Assembly (NCBI GenBank): GCA_009778785.1
Contig: WRFN01000015.1
Coordinates: 1 to 34,627, forward strand
Source: Betaproteobacteria bacterium
Lineage (GTDB): Bacteria > Pseudomonadota > Gammaproteobacteria > Burkholderiales > Casimicrobiaceae
Reading direction: 5' to 3'
Length of the DNA: 34,627 nucleotides
The translations under genes and the position numbers were made by a program. Positions 25,885 through 34,627 of this stretch are shown here, piece after piece; positions within the stretch are counted from its first letter, which is position 1, and every line of letters starts with the position of its first letter. Under the pieces are notes generated by a model that searched no databases, had not been told where the DNA came from, and saw only the letters and a program-made list of their open reading frames with translations.

Positions 25885-27291
25885 ATGTTGTTGACGGTGT
25901 TGTACAGCTTCCTCGGTTTTATCATCACCATCGGCATTCTGGTAACGCTGCACGAGCTGGGGCATTACAGCGTGGCGCGGTGGTGCAACGTCAAAGTGCT
26001 GCGCTTCTCGTTCGGCTTTGGACCGGTGCTGTTTTCGCGCCGCCTCGGGCGCGATCAAACTGAGTGGGCGCTGTCGGCGATACCGCTCGGCGGCTACGTG
26101 CGCATGCTTGACGAGGGTGACCGTCAGGACGACGAAGGGCCGATTGCCGAAAGCGATTTGCCGCGCGCGTTCAACCGGCAGCGGGTCTGGAAACGTTTCG
26201 CGATTGTGGCGGCGGGGCCTTTGTCCAACTTTCTGCTGGCGGTGTTGCTGTTGGCGGCGATGTTCATGGTGGGCGTGCCCGGACTGGCGCCGGTGTTGTC
26301 GCAACCGGCGGCGGAAACGGCGGCGGCAGAAGCCGGTTTGCAGCCGCAGGATCGCATCGTCGCGGTGGACGACCAGCCCGTCGTCGTCTGGCAGGACGTG
26401 ATCCAGAAGTTGCTGAGCGCTGACGCTTCGGCGGCGGTGACGCTGACGGTCGAGCGCGACGGCTTTTCGCTCAAAGTGCCGCTGAAGTTGAGCGCGATGG
26501 CGGAAAGCAGCCGCAAAGGCGACAGCGAGCGCAGCCCGGCGGAACAACTCGGTTTGCATCCCTATCTGGGCGCGCCCTTGCTGGCGAACGTGACGAAGGA
26601 TTCGCCGGCTTCGGCGGCGGGTCTGAAAAAAGGCGACCGCGTGCAGGCGGTCAACGGCGTGGCGCTCGATTCGCCGGGGGCGCTGGTGGAACAAATCAAC
26701 CAGACGCTGAAGCAAACCGCCGACCAAATCACGGCTGCGACGGCGGAATTGACGGTGCGCCGTGACGGCATGACCTTGACAATTCCGGTCACGCCGCGTC
26801 TGGAAACCGATGCAAACGGCAAGAAAGTCGCCCGTATCGGGGTGACCATCGGCGTGGATCCCGAGGTGAACGCGCGTTATCGGGTGACGCAGCGTTATGG
26901 CGTCATTGAATCGCTGGGGCGGGGCGTTGTGCGGACGTGGGATTTGACGGCATTGAGCTTCAAAATGATCGGCCGGATGATCGTCGGCACGGCCTCGCTC
27001 AAGAATCTTTCGGGGCCGATCACCATCGCCGATTACGCGGGACAGTCCATTCAGGCGGGGTTTCAGCAGTTCATGACCTACCTGGCGCTCATCAGTATCG
27101 GGCTGGGCGTTCTCAACTTCTTGCCCGTGCCGCTACTGGATGGCGGCCATTTGCTGTATTATTTCGCAGAAATGCTGCGCGGTCGCCCCTTGCCCGAACG
27201 GGTGATGGAAATCGGGCAGCGTATCGGTTTTGCTCTGATTGTTTCCTTAATCGTATTGGCGCTATTTAATGATTTCTCTCGAAAGTTTTGA
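25885..27291 (+). CDS. rseP: Site-2 zinc metalloprotease RseP
   Basis: Inner-membrane protease that cuts anti-sigma-E factor RseA in the envelope stress response and removes remnant signal peptides. The 468-residue protein has the HELGH zinc site (His23, Glu24, His27) in the first helix, two PDZ domains in the periplasmic middle, and a C-terminal LNFLPVPLLDGGH with Asn411 and Asp419, the third zinc ligand. It lies two bases after dxr and overlaps bamA by 23 bases; this rseP-bamA order is conserved and links stress sensing to outer-membrane protein assembly. Confidence 0.96.
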   Translation: MLLTVLYSFLGFIITIGILVTLHELGHYSVARWCNVKVLRFSFGFGPVLFSRRLGRDQTEWALSAIPLGGYVRMLDEGDRQDDEGPIAESDLPRAFNRQRVWKRFAIVAAGPLSNFLLAVLLLAAMFMVGVPGLAPVLSQPAAETAAAEAGLQPQDRIVAVDDQPVVVWQDVIQKLLSADASAAVTLTVERDGFSLKVPLKLSAMAESSRKGDSERSPAEQLGLHPYLGAPLLANVTKDSPASAAGLKKGDRVQAVNGVALDSPGALVEQINQTLKQTADQITAATAELTVRRDGMTLTIPVTPRLETDANGKKVARIGVTIGVDPEVNARYRVTQRYGVIESLGRGVVRTWDLTALSFKMIGRMIVGTASLKNLSGPITIADYAGQSIQAGFQQFMTYLALISIGLGVLNFLPVPLLDGGHLLYYFAEMLRGRPLPERVMEIGQRIGFALIVSLIVLALFNDFSRKF

Positions 27292-29602
27292 TCGCCGTCG
27301 GAAGAAGACGCCGAAATCGCGGCAAGCGCGGGCGTTGTCTTGGGTGCTACCCTTCACGGCGTTGTTCATCGCGCAGGCGGCAGCGGCTTTTGAGCCGTTC
27401 GTGGTGCGCGATATCCGGGTTGAAGGGGTGCAGCGCACCGAGGCGGGAACAGTCTTCAATTATTTGCCTATCAAAGTCGGCGACGAAGCCACCGACGAGA
27501 AAGTTTCGGCGGCGATCAAGGCGCTCTACGCCACCGGCTTTTTCCGTGACGTGCAGATCGACGCGCAGGGCGACGTTCTGGTGGTGGTGGTGGACGAACG
27601 TCCGACCATCAGCGCGCTCTCGTTTTCCGGCAACAAGGAGTTTGAAACTGACATGCTGCGCAGCGCGATGAAGGATGTCGGCTTGGTCGAAGGGCGGATT
27701 TTCGACCGCTCGACGCTGGAAAAGGCGAATCAGGAGTTGAAGCGGCAATACGTGTCGCGCGGCTTTTACAACGCCGATATCCAGATGACGATGACGCCGC
27801 AGGAGCGCAACCGCGTGGCGATCAGCTTCACGGTTGAAGAAGGCGGCCCGTCAAAGATTGCCCGCATCCACGTCGTCGGCTCGGAAACTTTCCCCGAGAA
27901 AACGCTGATCAAGCAAATGAAGTTGCGCACGCCCGGCTGGTTTACCTGGTACACCAAGAACGATCAGTATTCAAAACAGAAGTTGCAGGCCGATCTGGAA
28001 TCGCTGCGCAGCTTTTATCAGGATCAGGGCTTTCTCGAATTCGCTATCGAAGCCACGCAAGTTTCCATCTCGCCGAACAAGGCCGATGTCGATATCACGG
28101 TCACCATTCGAGAAGGGCGGCGCTACACGATTTCCGATGTCAGCCTCGCCGGTGATCTGGTCGTCGATGAGAGTGAATTGCGCAAGCTGATCAAGGTTCA
28201 CACCGGCAATGTTTATTCGCGCGCCAAGGTGCAAACAACGACGAAGGGTATCGGCGAGCGGCTGGGCGCCGAGGGCTATGCTTTCGCCAACGTCAACGCG
28301 GTGCCGGAGATCGATAAGGAAAAAGGCACGGTGGCGTTCACGTTCTACGTCGATCCGGGTCGGCGGGTGTACGTGCGCAAGATCAACATCAGCGGCAACA
28401 TCAAGACCCGCGACGAAGTGATCCGCCGCGAAGTCCGGCAGATGGAAGGCGCTTGGTACGACGGTACGCGGATCGAGCGTTCCAAAGTCAGAATCCGGCG
28501 GCTGGGTTATTTCGACGATGTGAACATTGAAACGCCGCCGGTGCCGGGGGCGCCCGATCAGGTCGATGTCAACATCACTGTCGTCGAGCGCAACACCGGA
28601 CAGTTTTTGATCGGCGTCGGATATTCGAGCGCCGACAAAGTGGCGTTGCAAGCGTCGATCTCGCAGCAAAACGTGTTCGGTTCGGGCAACGCGCTGACGC
28701 TGGCGTTGGATACCAGCGCCAGCACACAGAATTATTCGATCAATTTCACCGATCCGTATTGGACGGCTGACGGCATTTCGCGCACGGTCGAACTGTATAA
28801 AACCCTCGTCGATACCACCGATTTAGCAGTGTCGTATTACAAATCCGACACGATTGGCGCCGCGCTCAGTTTCGGTATTCCGATTACCGAAACCGACTCC
28901 ATCAACCTCGGCGGGCGGGTTGAAAACACCAAGCTCGAAGTTGACCAGACGCTCAGTTCGCAGCAGTACATTGACTACGTCAACGAGTTCGGCAAATCCA
29001 CCAACAGCTTCATGCTGTCGGCGGGCTGGACGCGCGACACCCGCGACGATATCATGTTCCCGTCGCGCGGGCGTTTGCAAACCATTTACACCGAAGTGGC
29101 GGTGCCGCTGGGTGATTTGACTTACTGGAAAGCGCAATACGTTCATCAATGGTTCTGGCCGATCTACGATCCGTTCGTGTTGATGTTGCGCGGCGAATTC
29201 GGTTATGGTCAGGGTTACGGCGGCAAACCGTTGCCGTTCTTCAAAGCGTTTTACGGTGGCGGCGTCAGCTCGGTGCGCGGTTACGAAACCTCGTCGCTGG
29301 GTCCGCAGGACACCGACGGCAATGCGCTGGGCGGCAAGCGTAAAATCGTCGGTAACGCCGAAATCTTTTTCCCGCTGATCGAAAACGACAAATCGGTACG
29401 CGGCAGTGTGTTTTTCGACGCCGGCCAGATTTATCAGAACGGTCAGCAATCGGACAACGAGGCGTTCCACTTTTCAACCGGGGTGGGCGTGGCTTGGAAT
29501 TCTCCGATCGGAGCGATCAAGGTCAGCTATGGCCAGCCGATTGCCAAGAAGCCGAACGATCGGGTTCAACATTTTCAGTTCCAGCTCGGTTCTGTGTTTT
29601 AA
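27269..29602 (+). CDS. bamA: Outer-membrane protein assembly factor BamA
   Basis: Central beta-barrel of the BAM complex that inserts outer-membrane proteins. The 777-residue precursor has a signal peptide ending about AQAAAA before FEPFVVRDI, five POTRA repeats over roughly residues 42-440, and a C-terminal 16-strand barrel with the conserved loop motif SSVRGYE and a terminal Phe (QFQLGSVF). The chosen ATG lies inside the end of rseP and has no clear ribosome site, so translation is probably coupled; the signal peptide would still work with a slightly later start. It leads into skp, lpxD and fabZ as in most proteobacteria. Confidence 0.96.
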   Translation: MISLESFDRRRKKTPKSRQARALSWVLPFTALFIAQAAAAFEPFVVRDIRVEGVQRTEAGTVFNYLPIKVGDEATDEKVSAAIKALYATGFFRDVQIDAQGDVLVVVVDERPTISALSFSGNKEFETDMLRSAMKDVGLVEGRIFDRSTLEKANQELKRQYVSRGFYNADIQMTMTPQERNRVAISFTVEEGGPSKIARIHVVGSETFPEKTLIKQMKLRTPGWFTWYTKNDQYSKQKLQADLESLRSFYQDQGFLEFAIEATQVSISPNKADVDITVTIREGRRYTISDVSLAGDLVVDESELRKLIKVHTGNVYSRAKVQTTTKGIGERLGAEGYAFANVNAVPEIDKEKGTVAFTFYVDPGRRVYVRKINISGNIKTRDEVIRREVRQMEGAWYDGTRIERSKVRIRRLGYFDDVNIETPPVPGAPDQVDVNITVVERNTGQFLIGVGYSSADKVALQASISQQNVFGSGNALTLALDTSASTQNYSINFTDPYWTADGISRTVELYKTLVDTTDLAVSYYKSDTIGAALSFGIPITETDSINLGGRVENTKLEVDQTLSSQQYIDYVNEFGKSTNSFMLSAGWTRDTRDDIMFPSRGRLQTIYTEVAVPLGDLTYWKAQYVHQWFWPIYDPFVLMLRGEFGYGQGYGGKPLPFFKAFYGGGVSSVRGYETSSLGPQDTDGNALGGKRKIVGNAEIFFPLIENDKSVRGSVFFDAGQIYQNGQQSDNEAFHFSTGVGVAWNSPIGAIKVSYGQPIAKKPNDRVQHFQFQLGSVF

Positions 29603-29654
29603 TAGCAGTTAGTTGTCAGGTAGTTTGATGCGTATTTTTTTGAAGGAGAGTTTC

Positions 29655-30182
29655 GTGAGTAAGCGTCTGATTTGGGTTTTAGGAGCGTTGATGGGAGTGC
29701 TTCTCGTCGGCACGGCGATGGCGGAAGATTACAAGATCGGTTTCGTCAACACCGAAAAACTGTTCCGCGAGGCCACGCCGGCCAAGCGCGCCCAGCAAAA
29801 GCTGGAGAAAGAATTTGCCGCCCGCGACGCCGAACTGCAAAAGCTCTCCAAGCAGGTGCAGGCTTTGCAGACAGCGCTCGACAAAGACGGCACCACGATG
29901 GCGGACGACGCGCGGCGCGACAAGGAGCGTGAATTGGCGAACCAGTCGCGCGATCTGCAACGGCAGCAACGCGAATTCCGCGAAGATTTGAACTTGCGGC
30001 GCAACGAAGAACTGGGTGGTCTGCAAGACCGCGCCAACAAGGTGATTCAGCAAATCGCCGAGACCGAGAAGTTCGATTTGATCTTGCAGGAGCCGGTCGT
30101 TTACGCCAGCAAGCGGATCGACATCACCGACAAAGTCATCAAGGCGCTTTCCGAAGGCAAAGACAACAAAGACGGCAAGTAA
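29655..30182 (+). CDS. skp: Periplasmic chaperone Skp (OmpH)
   Basis: Trimeric periplasmic chaperone that carries unfolded outer-membrane proteins to BAM. The 175-residue precursor has a signal peptide (SKRLIWVLGALMGVLLVGTAMA, cut near residue 23), then DYKIGFVNTEKLF and a long charged coiled coil rich in Lys, Glu and Gln. The GTG at 29655 is preferred: AAGGAG lies six bases upstream and the signal peptide is then compact. The ATG at 29628 would add nine residues without a ribosome site. It is 52 bases after bamA and 10 before lpxD. Confidence 0.94.
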   Translation: MSKRLIWVLGALMGVLLVGTAMAEDYKIGFVNTEKLFREATPAKRAQQKLEKEFAARDAELQKLSKQVQALQTALDKDGTTMADDARRDKERELANQSRDLQRQQREFREDLNLRRNEELGGLQDRANKVIQQIAETEKFDLILQEPVVYASKRIDITDKVIKALSEGKDNKDGK

Positions 30183-30192
30183 GCGAGGCGCG

Positions 30193-31290
30193 ATGAAATC
30201 TGCGACCGTGGAGACAAAGGCCGCCGTTTTTGTGCAGCCCCGAAAATTGGCGGCGCTGGCCGAAGCCATCGGCGCTACGCTCGAAGGCGACGGCGAGATC
30301 GAGATTCGCGGCGCCGCGCCGCTGGATTGCGCCGGCGCTCACGACATCGCCTTTCTCTCCGATGCCAAATACCGCGTCCATTTGGAAACCACGCAAGCGG
30401 CGGCTGTGATTTTGTCGCCGCGCGAAGCGGCCTCGTGGACGACTACTAAAGCGCGTTTACTCGCTGTCAATCCTTACGCGGCTTACGCCAAAGCGGCCAA
30501 CCTCTTGTATCCGGAACCGCCGGTTCCGGCGGGTGTTCATCCGACCGCCACCGTTGCGGCGAGCGCGCAAGTCGCGCCCGATGCGGCGATTGGCCCGCAC
30601 GCCTCCATCGGTGAATACGCGGTGGTTGGCGCGCGCAGCGTGATCGGCGCCGGTTGCGCGGTGGGCGAACAAACAATCATCGGCGACGACGTGCGCTTGG
30701 CGCCGCGCGTGGTGATTTATCCGCGTTGCGTGATCGGCGACCGCTGCGTGTTGCACAGCGGTTGCGTGATCGGCGCTGACGGTTTTGGTTTCGCCAATGA
30801 GAACGGGCGCTGGATCAAGATTCCGCAGATCGGGGGCGTAGTGTTGCACAGCGATGTCGAAATCGGCGCCAACACCACCATCGACCGCGGCGCGCTCGGC
30901 GATACCGTCGTAGAAGAAGGCGCGAAAATCGACAATCTGGTGCAGATCGGTCACAACTGCGTCGTCGGCGCGCACGCGGCGATTGCCGGTTGCGCCGGCA
31001 TCTCAGGCTCGGTGAAGATTGGCAAGTATTGCCGGATCGGCGGCGCGGCGATGATCGGCGGTCACTTATCGATTGTTGACGGCGCCGTGGTCGCAGCGGC
31101 CACGCCGATCTTCTCGTCGATTGAGTCGCCGGGAATGTACAGCGGCGTTTATCCGGTGCAGCCGCATCGGCAATGGCAGAAAAACGCCGTGCAGTTGCGT
31201 CAGCTCGATACGCTGTACAAAAGAGTGCGGGCGCTTGAAAAAATGCTGGAGGCTGAAACTCCGGCAACCAATGAACACGAAGAAGACTGA
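30193..31290 (+). CDS. lpxD: UDP-3-O-(3-hydroxyacyl)glucosamine N-acyltransferase
   Basis: Third step of lipid A synthesis: adds a 3-hydroxyacyl chain to the 2-amino group. The 365-residue protein has an N-terminal substrate domain, then a left-handed beta-helix of hexapeptide repeats ([23 protein letters not shown] and more) and the catalytic His254 in [17 protein letters not shown]. The C-terminal part is a short helical extension. It sits between skp and fabZ with an eight-base gap before fabZ, so the pathway genes are closely linked. Confidence 0.96.
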   Translation: MKSATVETKAAVFVQPRKLAALAEAIGATLEGDGEIEIRGAAPLDCAGAHDIAFLSDAKYRVHLETTQAAAVILSPREAASWTTTKARLLAVNPYAAYAKAANLLYPEPPVPAGVHPTATVAASAQVAPDAAIGPHASIGEYAVVGARSVIGAGCAVGEQTIIGDDVRLAPRVVIYPRCVIGDRCVLHSGCVIGADGFGFANENGRWIKIPQIGGVVLHSDVEIGANTTIDRGALGDTVVEEGAKIDNLVQIGHNCVVGAHAAIAGCAGISGSVKIGKYCRIGGAAMIGGHLSIVDGAVVAAATPIFSSIESPGMYSGVYPVQPHRQWQKNAVQLRQLDTLYKRVRALEKMLEAETPATNEHEED

Positions 31291-31298
31291 GGGAAATC

Positions 31299-31802
31299 AT
31301 GGATCAAGTGTTGATGGACATTAACGATATTTGCGCGACGCTGCCGCATCGCTATCCGTTTTTGCTTGTCGATAAAATTGTCGCGATTGAAAACAACGTG
31401 TTCATTCGCGGCATCAAAAACGTTACGATGAACGAACCGTTTTTTACCGGTCACTTCCCCGATTATCCGGTGATGCCGGGCGTGCTGGTGATCGAAGCAC
31501 TGGCGCAAGCGGCGGTGATTCTGGCGTACAAGAGCGGCTCTTCCAAAATGCCCGACGGCGAACGCGGCATCATCCTCTTTGCCGGCATCGATGAAGCGCG
31601 CTTCAAACGACAAGTCATCCCCGGCGACGTGCTGGTGCTCGAAGCTGAAATGATCCGAACCACGCGCGGCGTCGGCAAATACAAGGCGCGCGCGCTGGTC
31701 GATGGCAAAGTCGCGTGCGAAGCGGTGCTGATGGCGGCGTTGCGGCCGCCATTGCGTAGCGCTGCGCAAAAAACCGCCGAAGCTCAACAAGTCATCGACT
31801 AA
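31299..31802 (+). CDS. fabZ: 3-hydroxyacyl-ACP dehydratase FabZ
   Basis: Hot-dog-fold dehydratase of fatty acid synthesis that competes with LpxA for 3-hydroxyacyl-ACP. Seen: [12 protein letters not shown], the catalytic [20 protein letters not shown] with His52 and Glu66, and [17 protein letters not shown]. At 167 residues it is somewhat longer than E. coli FabZ, through a C-terminal tail. GAGGG lies before the ATG. It lies between lpxD and lpxA, as in E. coli, which sets the split of acyl chains between membranes and lipid A. Confidence 0.97.
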   Translation: MDQVLMDINDICATLPHRYPFLLVDKIVAIENNVFIRGIKNVTMNEPFFTGHFPDYPVMPGVLVIEALAQAAVILAYKSGSSKMPDGERGIILFAGIDEARFKRQVIPGDVLVLEAEMIRTTRGVGKYKARALVDGKVACEAVLMAALRPPLRSAAQKTAEAQQVID

Positions 31803-31813
31803 CGGTTGCAACG

Positions 31814-32590
31814 ATGCCCCTTATTCATCCGCAGGCGCTGATTGATTCGCGCGCCGAATTGGCCGACGATGTCGAAGTCGGCGCTTTCTCGATCATCGGC
31901 TCGCAAGTCAAAATCGGCGCCGGTTCGGTGATCGGCCCGCACGTCGTTTTGACCGGCGATACCACGCTGGGACGCCACAACCGCATCTTTCAGTTTTGTT
32001 CCATCGGCGAAATTTCGCAGGACAAAAAATATCACGGTGAACCTGTCACCACTACCATCGGCGACAACAACACCATTCGCGAGTACACCACCATTCACGC
32101 CGGTACTGTGCAGGATCGTGGCGACACCCAGATCGGCAACGATAACTGGCTGCTTGCCTATACCCACATCGCGCACGATTGCGTCGTGGGCAACAACACC
32201 GTGTTCTCCAACGGCGCGCAGTTGTCGGGACATGTCCACATCGGCGATTACGTCACGATGGGCGGCTTCTCCGGCGTTCATCAGTTTTGTCGGATCGGCG
32301 CGCACACGATGGTGGCGGCCGGTTCCATCGTCTTGCAGGATGCGCCGCCGTACACAACAGTCGCCGGTTACCCGGCGAAACCGGCGGGCATCAATAGCGA
32401 AGGGCTGCGTCGTCGCGGTTTTTCGGCAGAAGACATTTTGGCGATTCGTCGCGCTTACAAAACGCTGTACCGCGAAGGACTGACGCTGAAAGAAGCGCGC
32501 GAAAAAATTTTACAAGAGGCCGCGACATTTCCGGTGCTCGATGTATTGCTGCGTTTTCTCGAAGCGGAAGGGCGCGGGATTGTGCGGTAA
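31814..32590 (+). CDS. lpxA: UDP-N-acetylglucosamine acyltransferase
   Basis: First step of lipid A synthesis: adds a 3-hydroxyacyl chain to UDP-GlcNAc. The 258-residue protein is a left-handed beta-helix of hexapeptides with catalytic His121 in HIAHDCVVG and the VHQFCRIGAH block, followed by a helical C-terminal region. Residue numbers match the Pseudomonas aeruginosa enzyme. The position that acts as acyl-chain ruler there (Met169; Gly173 in E. coli) is Ala169 here. It starts 11 bases after fabZ and is followed by a repeat-bearing gap before lpxB. Confidence 0.97.
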   Translation: MPLIHPQALIDSRAELADDVEVGAFSIIGSQVKIGAGSVIGPHVVLTGDTTLGRHNRIFQFCSIGEISQDKKYHGEPVTTTIGDNNTIREYTTIHAGTVQDRGDTQIGNDNWLLAYTHIAHDCVVGNNTVFSNGAQLSGHVHIGDYVTMGGFSGVHQFCRIGAHTMVAAGSIVLQDAPPYTTVAGYPAKPAGINSEGLRRRGFSAEDILAIRRAYKTLYREGLTLKEAREKILQEAATFPVLDVLLRFLEAEGRGIVR

Positions 32591-32600
32591 GTGTTTTCCT

Positions 32601-32643
32601 CTCTCCCTCTTGAGGGAGAGGGTGCTCCGAAGGAGCGGGAGAG
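32601..32643 (+). repeat. Palindromic element between lpxA and lpxB
   Basis: CTCTCCCTC (32601-32609) and GAGGGAGAG (32612-32620) form a perfect 9-base stem; GCTCC-GAA-GGAGC (32624-32636) is a second hairpin, and the following GGGAGAG could compete for the first arm. The style is that of common extragenic repeats. No T run follows, so it may stabilise or attenuate rather than stop the mRNA. Confidence 0.55.
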
Positions 32644-32725
32644 AAGGAATTGCCCCTGACTTTCAAACGTAACGTATTCATTCTTTGCTCTGCCGCGCTG
32701 GACTCGCCTCTATGAAGAATCACCC

Positions 32726-33910
32726 ATGAACAACGCTTCCTCGCCTCTCAAAATCGGTCTCGTTGCTGGTGAAGCCTCCGGCGACAAGCTCGGAGCGGCG
32801 TTGATCGAAGCATTGCGTCCGCATTTGCCGGAAGCCCGCTTCGTCGGCATCGCCGGGCCGCGCATGCAGGCGCTCGGTGCGGAAAGCTGGTTTCCGATGG
32901 AGCGTTTGTCGGTGCACGGTTTCGTTGACGTGATCGGTCATTTGCCGGGCTTGTGGCGATTGCGAAAAGCGCTGATTCAACGCATGCAAGACGAAGGCGT
33001 GGCGTTGTGCGTCGGCATTGACGCCCCCGATTTTACGCTCGGCATGGAACGCGCGCTCAAACAAGCGGGGATGCGAACGATTCATTTCGTCAGTCCGTCG
33101 GTGTGGGCGTGGCGACGCGGGCGCATTCCGAAAATCGGCGCTTCGACGCATCGGGTATTGGCGCTGTTTCCTTTTGAACCGCCGCTGTACGAAGCGCACG
33201 GAATTCCGGTTACCTACGTAGGGCACCCGGCGGCGCAGCGCGCTGCCGACGAAGGATCGCGGGCGCGAGCGCGAGCGGCGTTGCAGGTTGTGGCGGATTT
33301 GCAAGGCGACGCGCCGGTGTTTGCGTTGTTGCCGGGCAGTCGAATGTCGGAGCTGAAACACCATACGGTGTTGCTGGTGGAGGCGGCGCAACGCATTTGG
33401 CAAGCGTTACCCGAGGCGCGCTTTTTGGCGCCGATGGTGTCGCCGGCAGCGCGGGCGTATTTTGAAGCGTTGCGCGCGGCGGGCACGAGCGCCGACGTAT
33501 CCCTGACTTTGATCGACGGTCGCGCCGAAGAAATTTTGCAAGCGGCGGATGTGGGATTGGTCGCTTCCGGTACGGCAACATTGGAAGCGGCGCTGGCGCG
33601 TTGCCCGCACCTGATTTTTTATCGCAGTTCGGCGTTGACTGTGTGGATTGTCAAGAAAATGCTGGAAGTGCCGTGGGTGGGATTGCCCAACGTGCTGGCG
33701 CAGCGTTTCATTGCACCGGAACTGATGCAGGAAGCGGCGACGCCGGAAGCACTGGCCGATGAAGCGTTGGCGTTGTACCGCGATGCGCCGCGACGGCGCG
33801 AGATCGAAGCGGCGTTCGCCGACATGGCGCAGACGCTGAAGATCAATACCGGCGCGCGCGCGGCGGCGGCAGTGCTGGAAGAATTGGCAAATGTTCAAAC
33901 GAAACAGTGA
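32726..33910 (+). CDS. lpxB: Lipid A disaccharide synthase
   Basis: Inverting GT19 glycosyltransferase that joins UDP-2,3-diacylglucosamine and lipid X into the lipid A disaccharide at the inner membrane. The 394-residue protein has [14 protein letters not shown] at the N-terminus, [41 protein letters not shown], and the nucleotide-side [13 protein letters not shown] and [10 protein letters not shown]. The ATG has no strong ribosome site. It is 135 bases after lpxA, the largest gap in the lipid A set, and overlaps rnhB by 20 bases. Confidence 0.96.
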   Translation: MNNASSPLKIGLVAGEASGDKLGAALIEALRPHLPEARFVGIAGPRMQALGAESWFPMERLSVHGFVDVIGHLPGLWRLRKALIQRMQDEGVALCVGIDAPDFTLGMERALKQAGMRTIHFVSPSVWAWRRGRIPKIGASTHRVLALFPFEPPLYEAHGIPVTYVGHPAAQRAADEGSRARARAALQVVADLQGDAPVFALLPGSRMSELKHHTVLLVEAAQRIWQALPEARFLAPMVSPAARAYFEALRAAGTSADVSLTLIDGRAEEILQAADVGLVASGTATLEAALARCPHLIFYRSSALTVWIVKKMLEVPWVGLPNVLAQRFIAPELMQEAATPEALADEALALYRDAPRRREIEAAFADMAQTLKINTGARAAAAVLEELANVQTKQ

Positions 33911-34511
33911 AATGGAAGCGCTGATTGCCGGAGTCGATGAAGCGGGTCGCGGGCCGTTGGCGGGCAATGTCGTTGCTGCCGCGGTGATTCTCGACCCGGC
34001 GAAGCACATCGTCGGCTTGCGCGATTCCAAAGCGTTGTCGGCGAAAGCGCGCGAACGGTTGGCGCAAGAGATTCGCGATAAAGCGCTGGCTTTTGCGTTG
34101 GGCGAAGCAACGGTCGAAGAGATCGACCGCCTCAACATTTTGCAAGCGACGATGTTGGCGATGCAGCGCGCGGTGGCGGTGTTGTCGTTGGCGCCGCACG
34201 AAGTTTGGGTCGATGGCAACCGCGCGCCGATGGTGCCGTATCCGGTTCGCGCCATCGTCAAGGGCGACCGCGATGTGGAAGCGATTTCAGCGGCGTCCAT
34301 CCTCGCCAAAACGGTACGTGACGCACAAATGATGGCGCTGGACGCGCGTTATCCGGCTTACGGTTTTCGACAGCACAAAGGCTACGGCACGGCGGCGCAT
34401 CTGGCGGCGCTGGCGACACACGGCGCTTGCCCCGAACATCGCCGGAGTTTCGCGCCGGTGGCGCAAGTATTGACGCGAGCACAGCACGGCGCGACGCCAG
34501 ACAGCCGGTAG
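33891..34511 (+). CDS. rnhB: Ribonuclease HII
   Basis: Removes ribonucleotides from DNA and RNA of RNA:DNA hybrids. The 206-residue protein has [12 protein letters not shown] with catalytic Asp16 and Glu17, [43 protein letters not shown] and [11 protein letters not shown], the full type 2 set. The ATG at 33891 lies inside the lpxB end; a second ATG at 33912 would avoid the overlap and keep all motifs, so the start is not certain. The lpxB-rnhB pair is common in proteobacteria. Confidence 0.96.
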   Translation: MFKRNSEMEALIAGVDEAGRGPLAGNVVAAAVILDPAKHIVGLRDSKALSAKARERLAQEIRDKALAFALGEATVEEIDRLNILQATMLAMQRAVAVLSLAPHEVWVDGNRAPMVPYPVRAIVKGDRDVEAISAASILAKTVRDAQMMALDARYPAYGFRQHKGYGTAAHLAALATHGACPEHRRSFAPVAQVLTRAQHGATPDSR

Positions 34512-34536
34512 TGTCTCAGTTTGAAATTTTGGATGG

Positions 34537-34565
34537 TTGACGGCGCGAATCGGCTTGTGCATACT
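34537..34565 (+). promoter_or_regulatory. Predicted promoter before the last partial gene
   Basis: TTGACG (34537-34542), 17-base spacer, CATACT (34560-34565). Transcription would start about 34572, only a few bases before the ATG at 34575, so the mRNA would be nearly leaderless if this promoter is real. Confidence 0.35.
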
Positions 34566-34574
34566 CAGACCACT

Positions 34575-34627
34575 ATGCCTAAACGCTCAAGCAAAGGTCG
34601 GCTAGACCTGAACCGACTCGCAAAGTC
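34575..34627 (+). CDS. Start of a small unknown protein (cut by window edge)
   Basis: Seventeen full codons are visible, reading MPKRSSKGRLDLNRLAK. This resembles the N-terminus of short, basic, uncharacterised proteins that I remember beginning MP(K/R)RS...N.LA..IVD.ATG and continuing with an Ala/Gly/Lys-rich stretch. I cannot confirm the family from so few residues. No ribosome binding site is visible upstream, and a promoter-like pair lies very close to the start. Confidence 0.4.
   Translation, partial: MPKRSSKGRLDLNRLAK

Noticed and set aside
1-34627. CRISPR array, phage or defence island
   Set aside because: No regularly spaced direct repeats, integrase, or defence gene was seen; the region is mainly housekeeping.

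Overview
The window looks like chromosomal DNA of a GC-rich Gram-negative bacterium, most likely a betaproteobacterium. The evidence is the outer-membrane/lipid A block (bamA, skp, lpxD, fabZ, lpxA, lpxB), a Pseudomonas/Neisseria-type minor pilin operon, a tkt-gap-pgk block, and families of short palindromic repeats of a kind common in that class. The genus cannot be fixed from this sequence alone. Most of the window is conserved housekeeping DNA; the unexplained signals lie in intergenic DNA and in a few key residues.

Layout. 1-357: the end of an IS3-type insertion sequence and a gene-free scar. 358-3891: a copper-exporting P-type ATPase (minus strand) divergent from an MFS transporter, with a perfect palindrome between them. 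3892-4023: a repeat copy and a strong terminator. 4024-11411: a minus-strand type IV pilus operon read pilE-fimT-pilV-pilW-pilX-pilY1, which should build the pilus tip complex with the PilY1 adhesin. 11412-11885: a 474-base AT-rich control region for that operon, with a promoter, two dyads and a densely paired leader. 11886-16150: minus-strand tkt-gap-pgk (pentose phosphate/Calvin-type and glycolytic steps). 16387-17632: speD-speE, making spermidine. 17782-19140: a DHA2 drug exporter on the minus strand. 19210-19283: tRNA-Cys on the minus strand, followed by an inverted repeat pair.

19721-34511: a long plus-strand run rpsB-tsf-pyrH-frr-uppS-cdsA-dxr-rseP-bamA-skp-lpxD-fabZ-lpxA-lpxB-rnhB. It joins translation (S2, EF-Ts, RRF), UMP supply, isoprenoid and undecaprenyl synthesis (Dxr, UppS), phospholipid precursor synthesis (CdsA), envelope stress proteolysis (RseP), outer-membrane protein assembly (BamA, Skp) and lipid A synthesis (LpxD, FabZ, LpxA, LpxB). 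Small intergenic gaps and short overlaps point to translational coupling over much of it. The right edge holds the first codons of a further small gene.

Best candidate for something undescribed: the pilE leader (about 11456-11569, minus strand). It can fold into an outer helix closing three hairpins, with a competing alternative pairing, downstream of a good sigma-70-type promoter and a promoter-proximal dyad. The same stretch is also a 37-codon open frame, so RNA element and small peptide are competing explanations. Other points of interest are a PilY1 that seems to lack the usual calcium-loop aspartates, a FimT with a changed DNA-binding motif, poly-G ribosome binding sites through the pilin operon, and an unusual acyl-chain ruler residue in LpxA.
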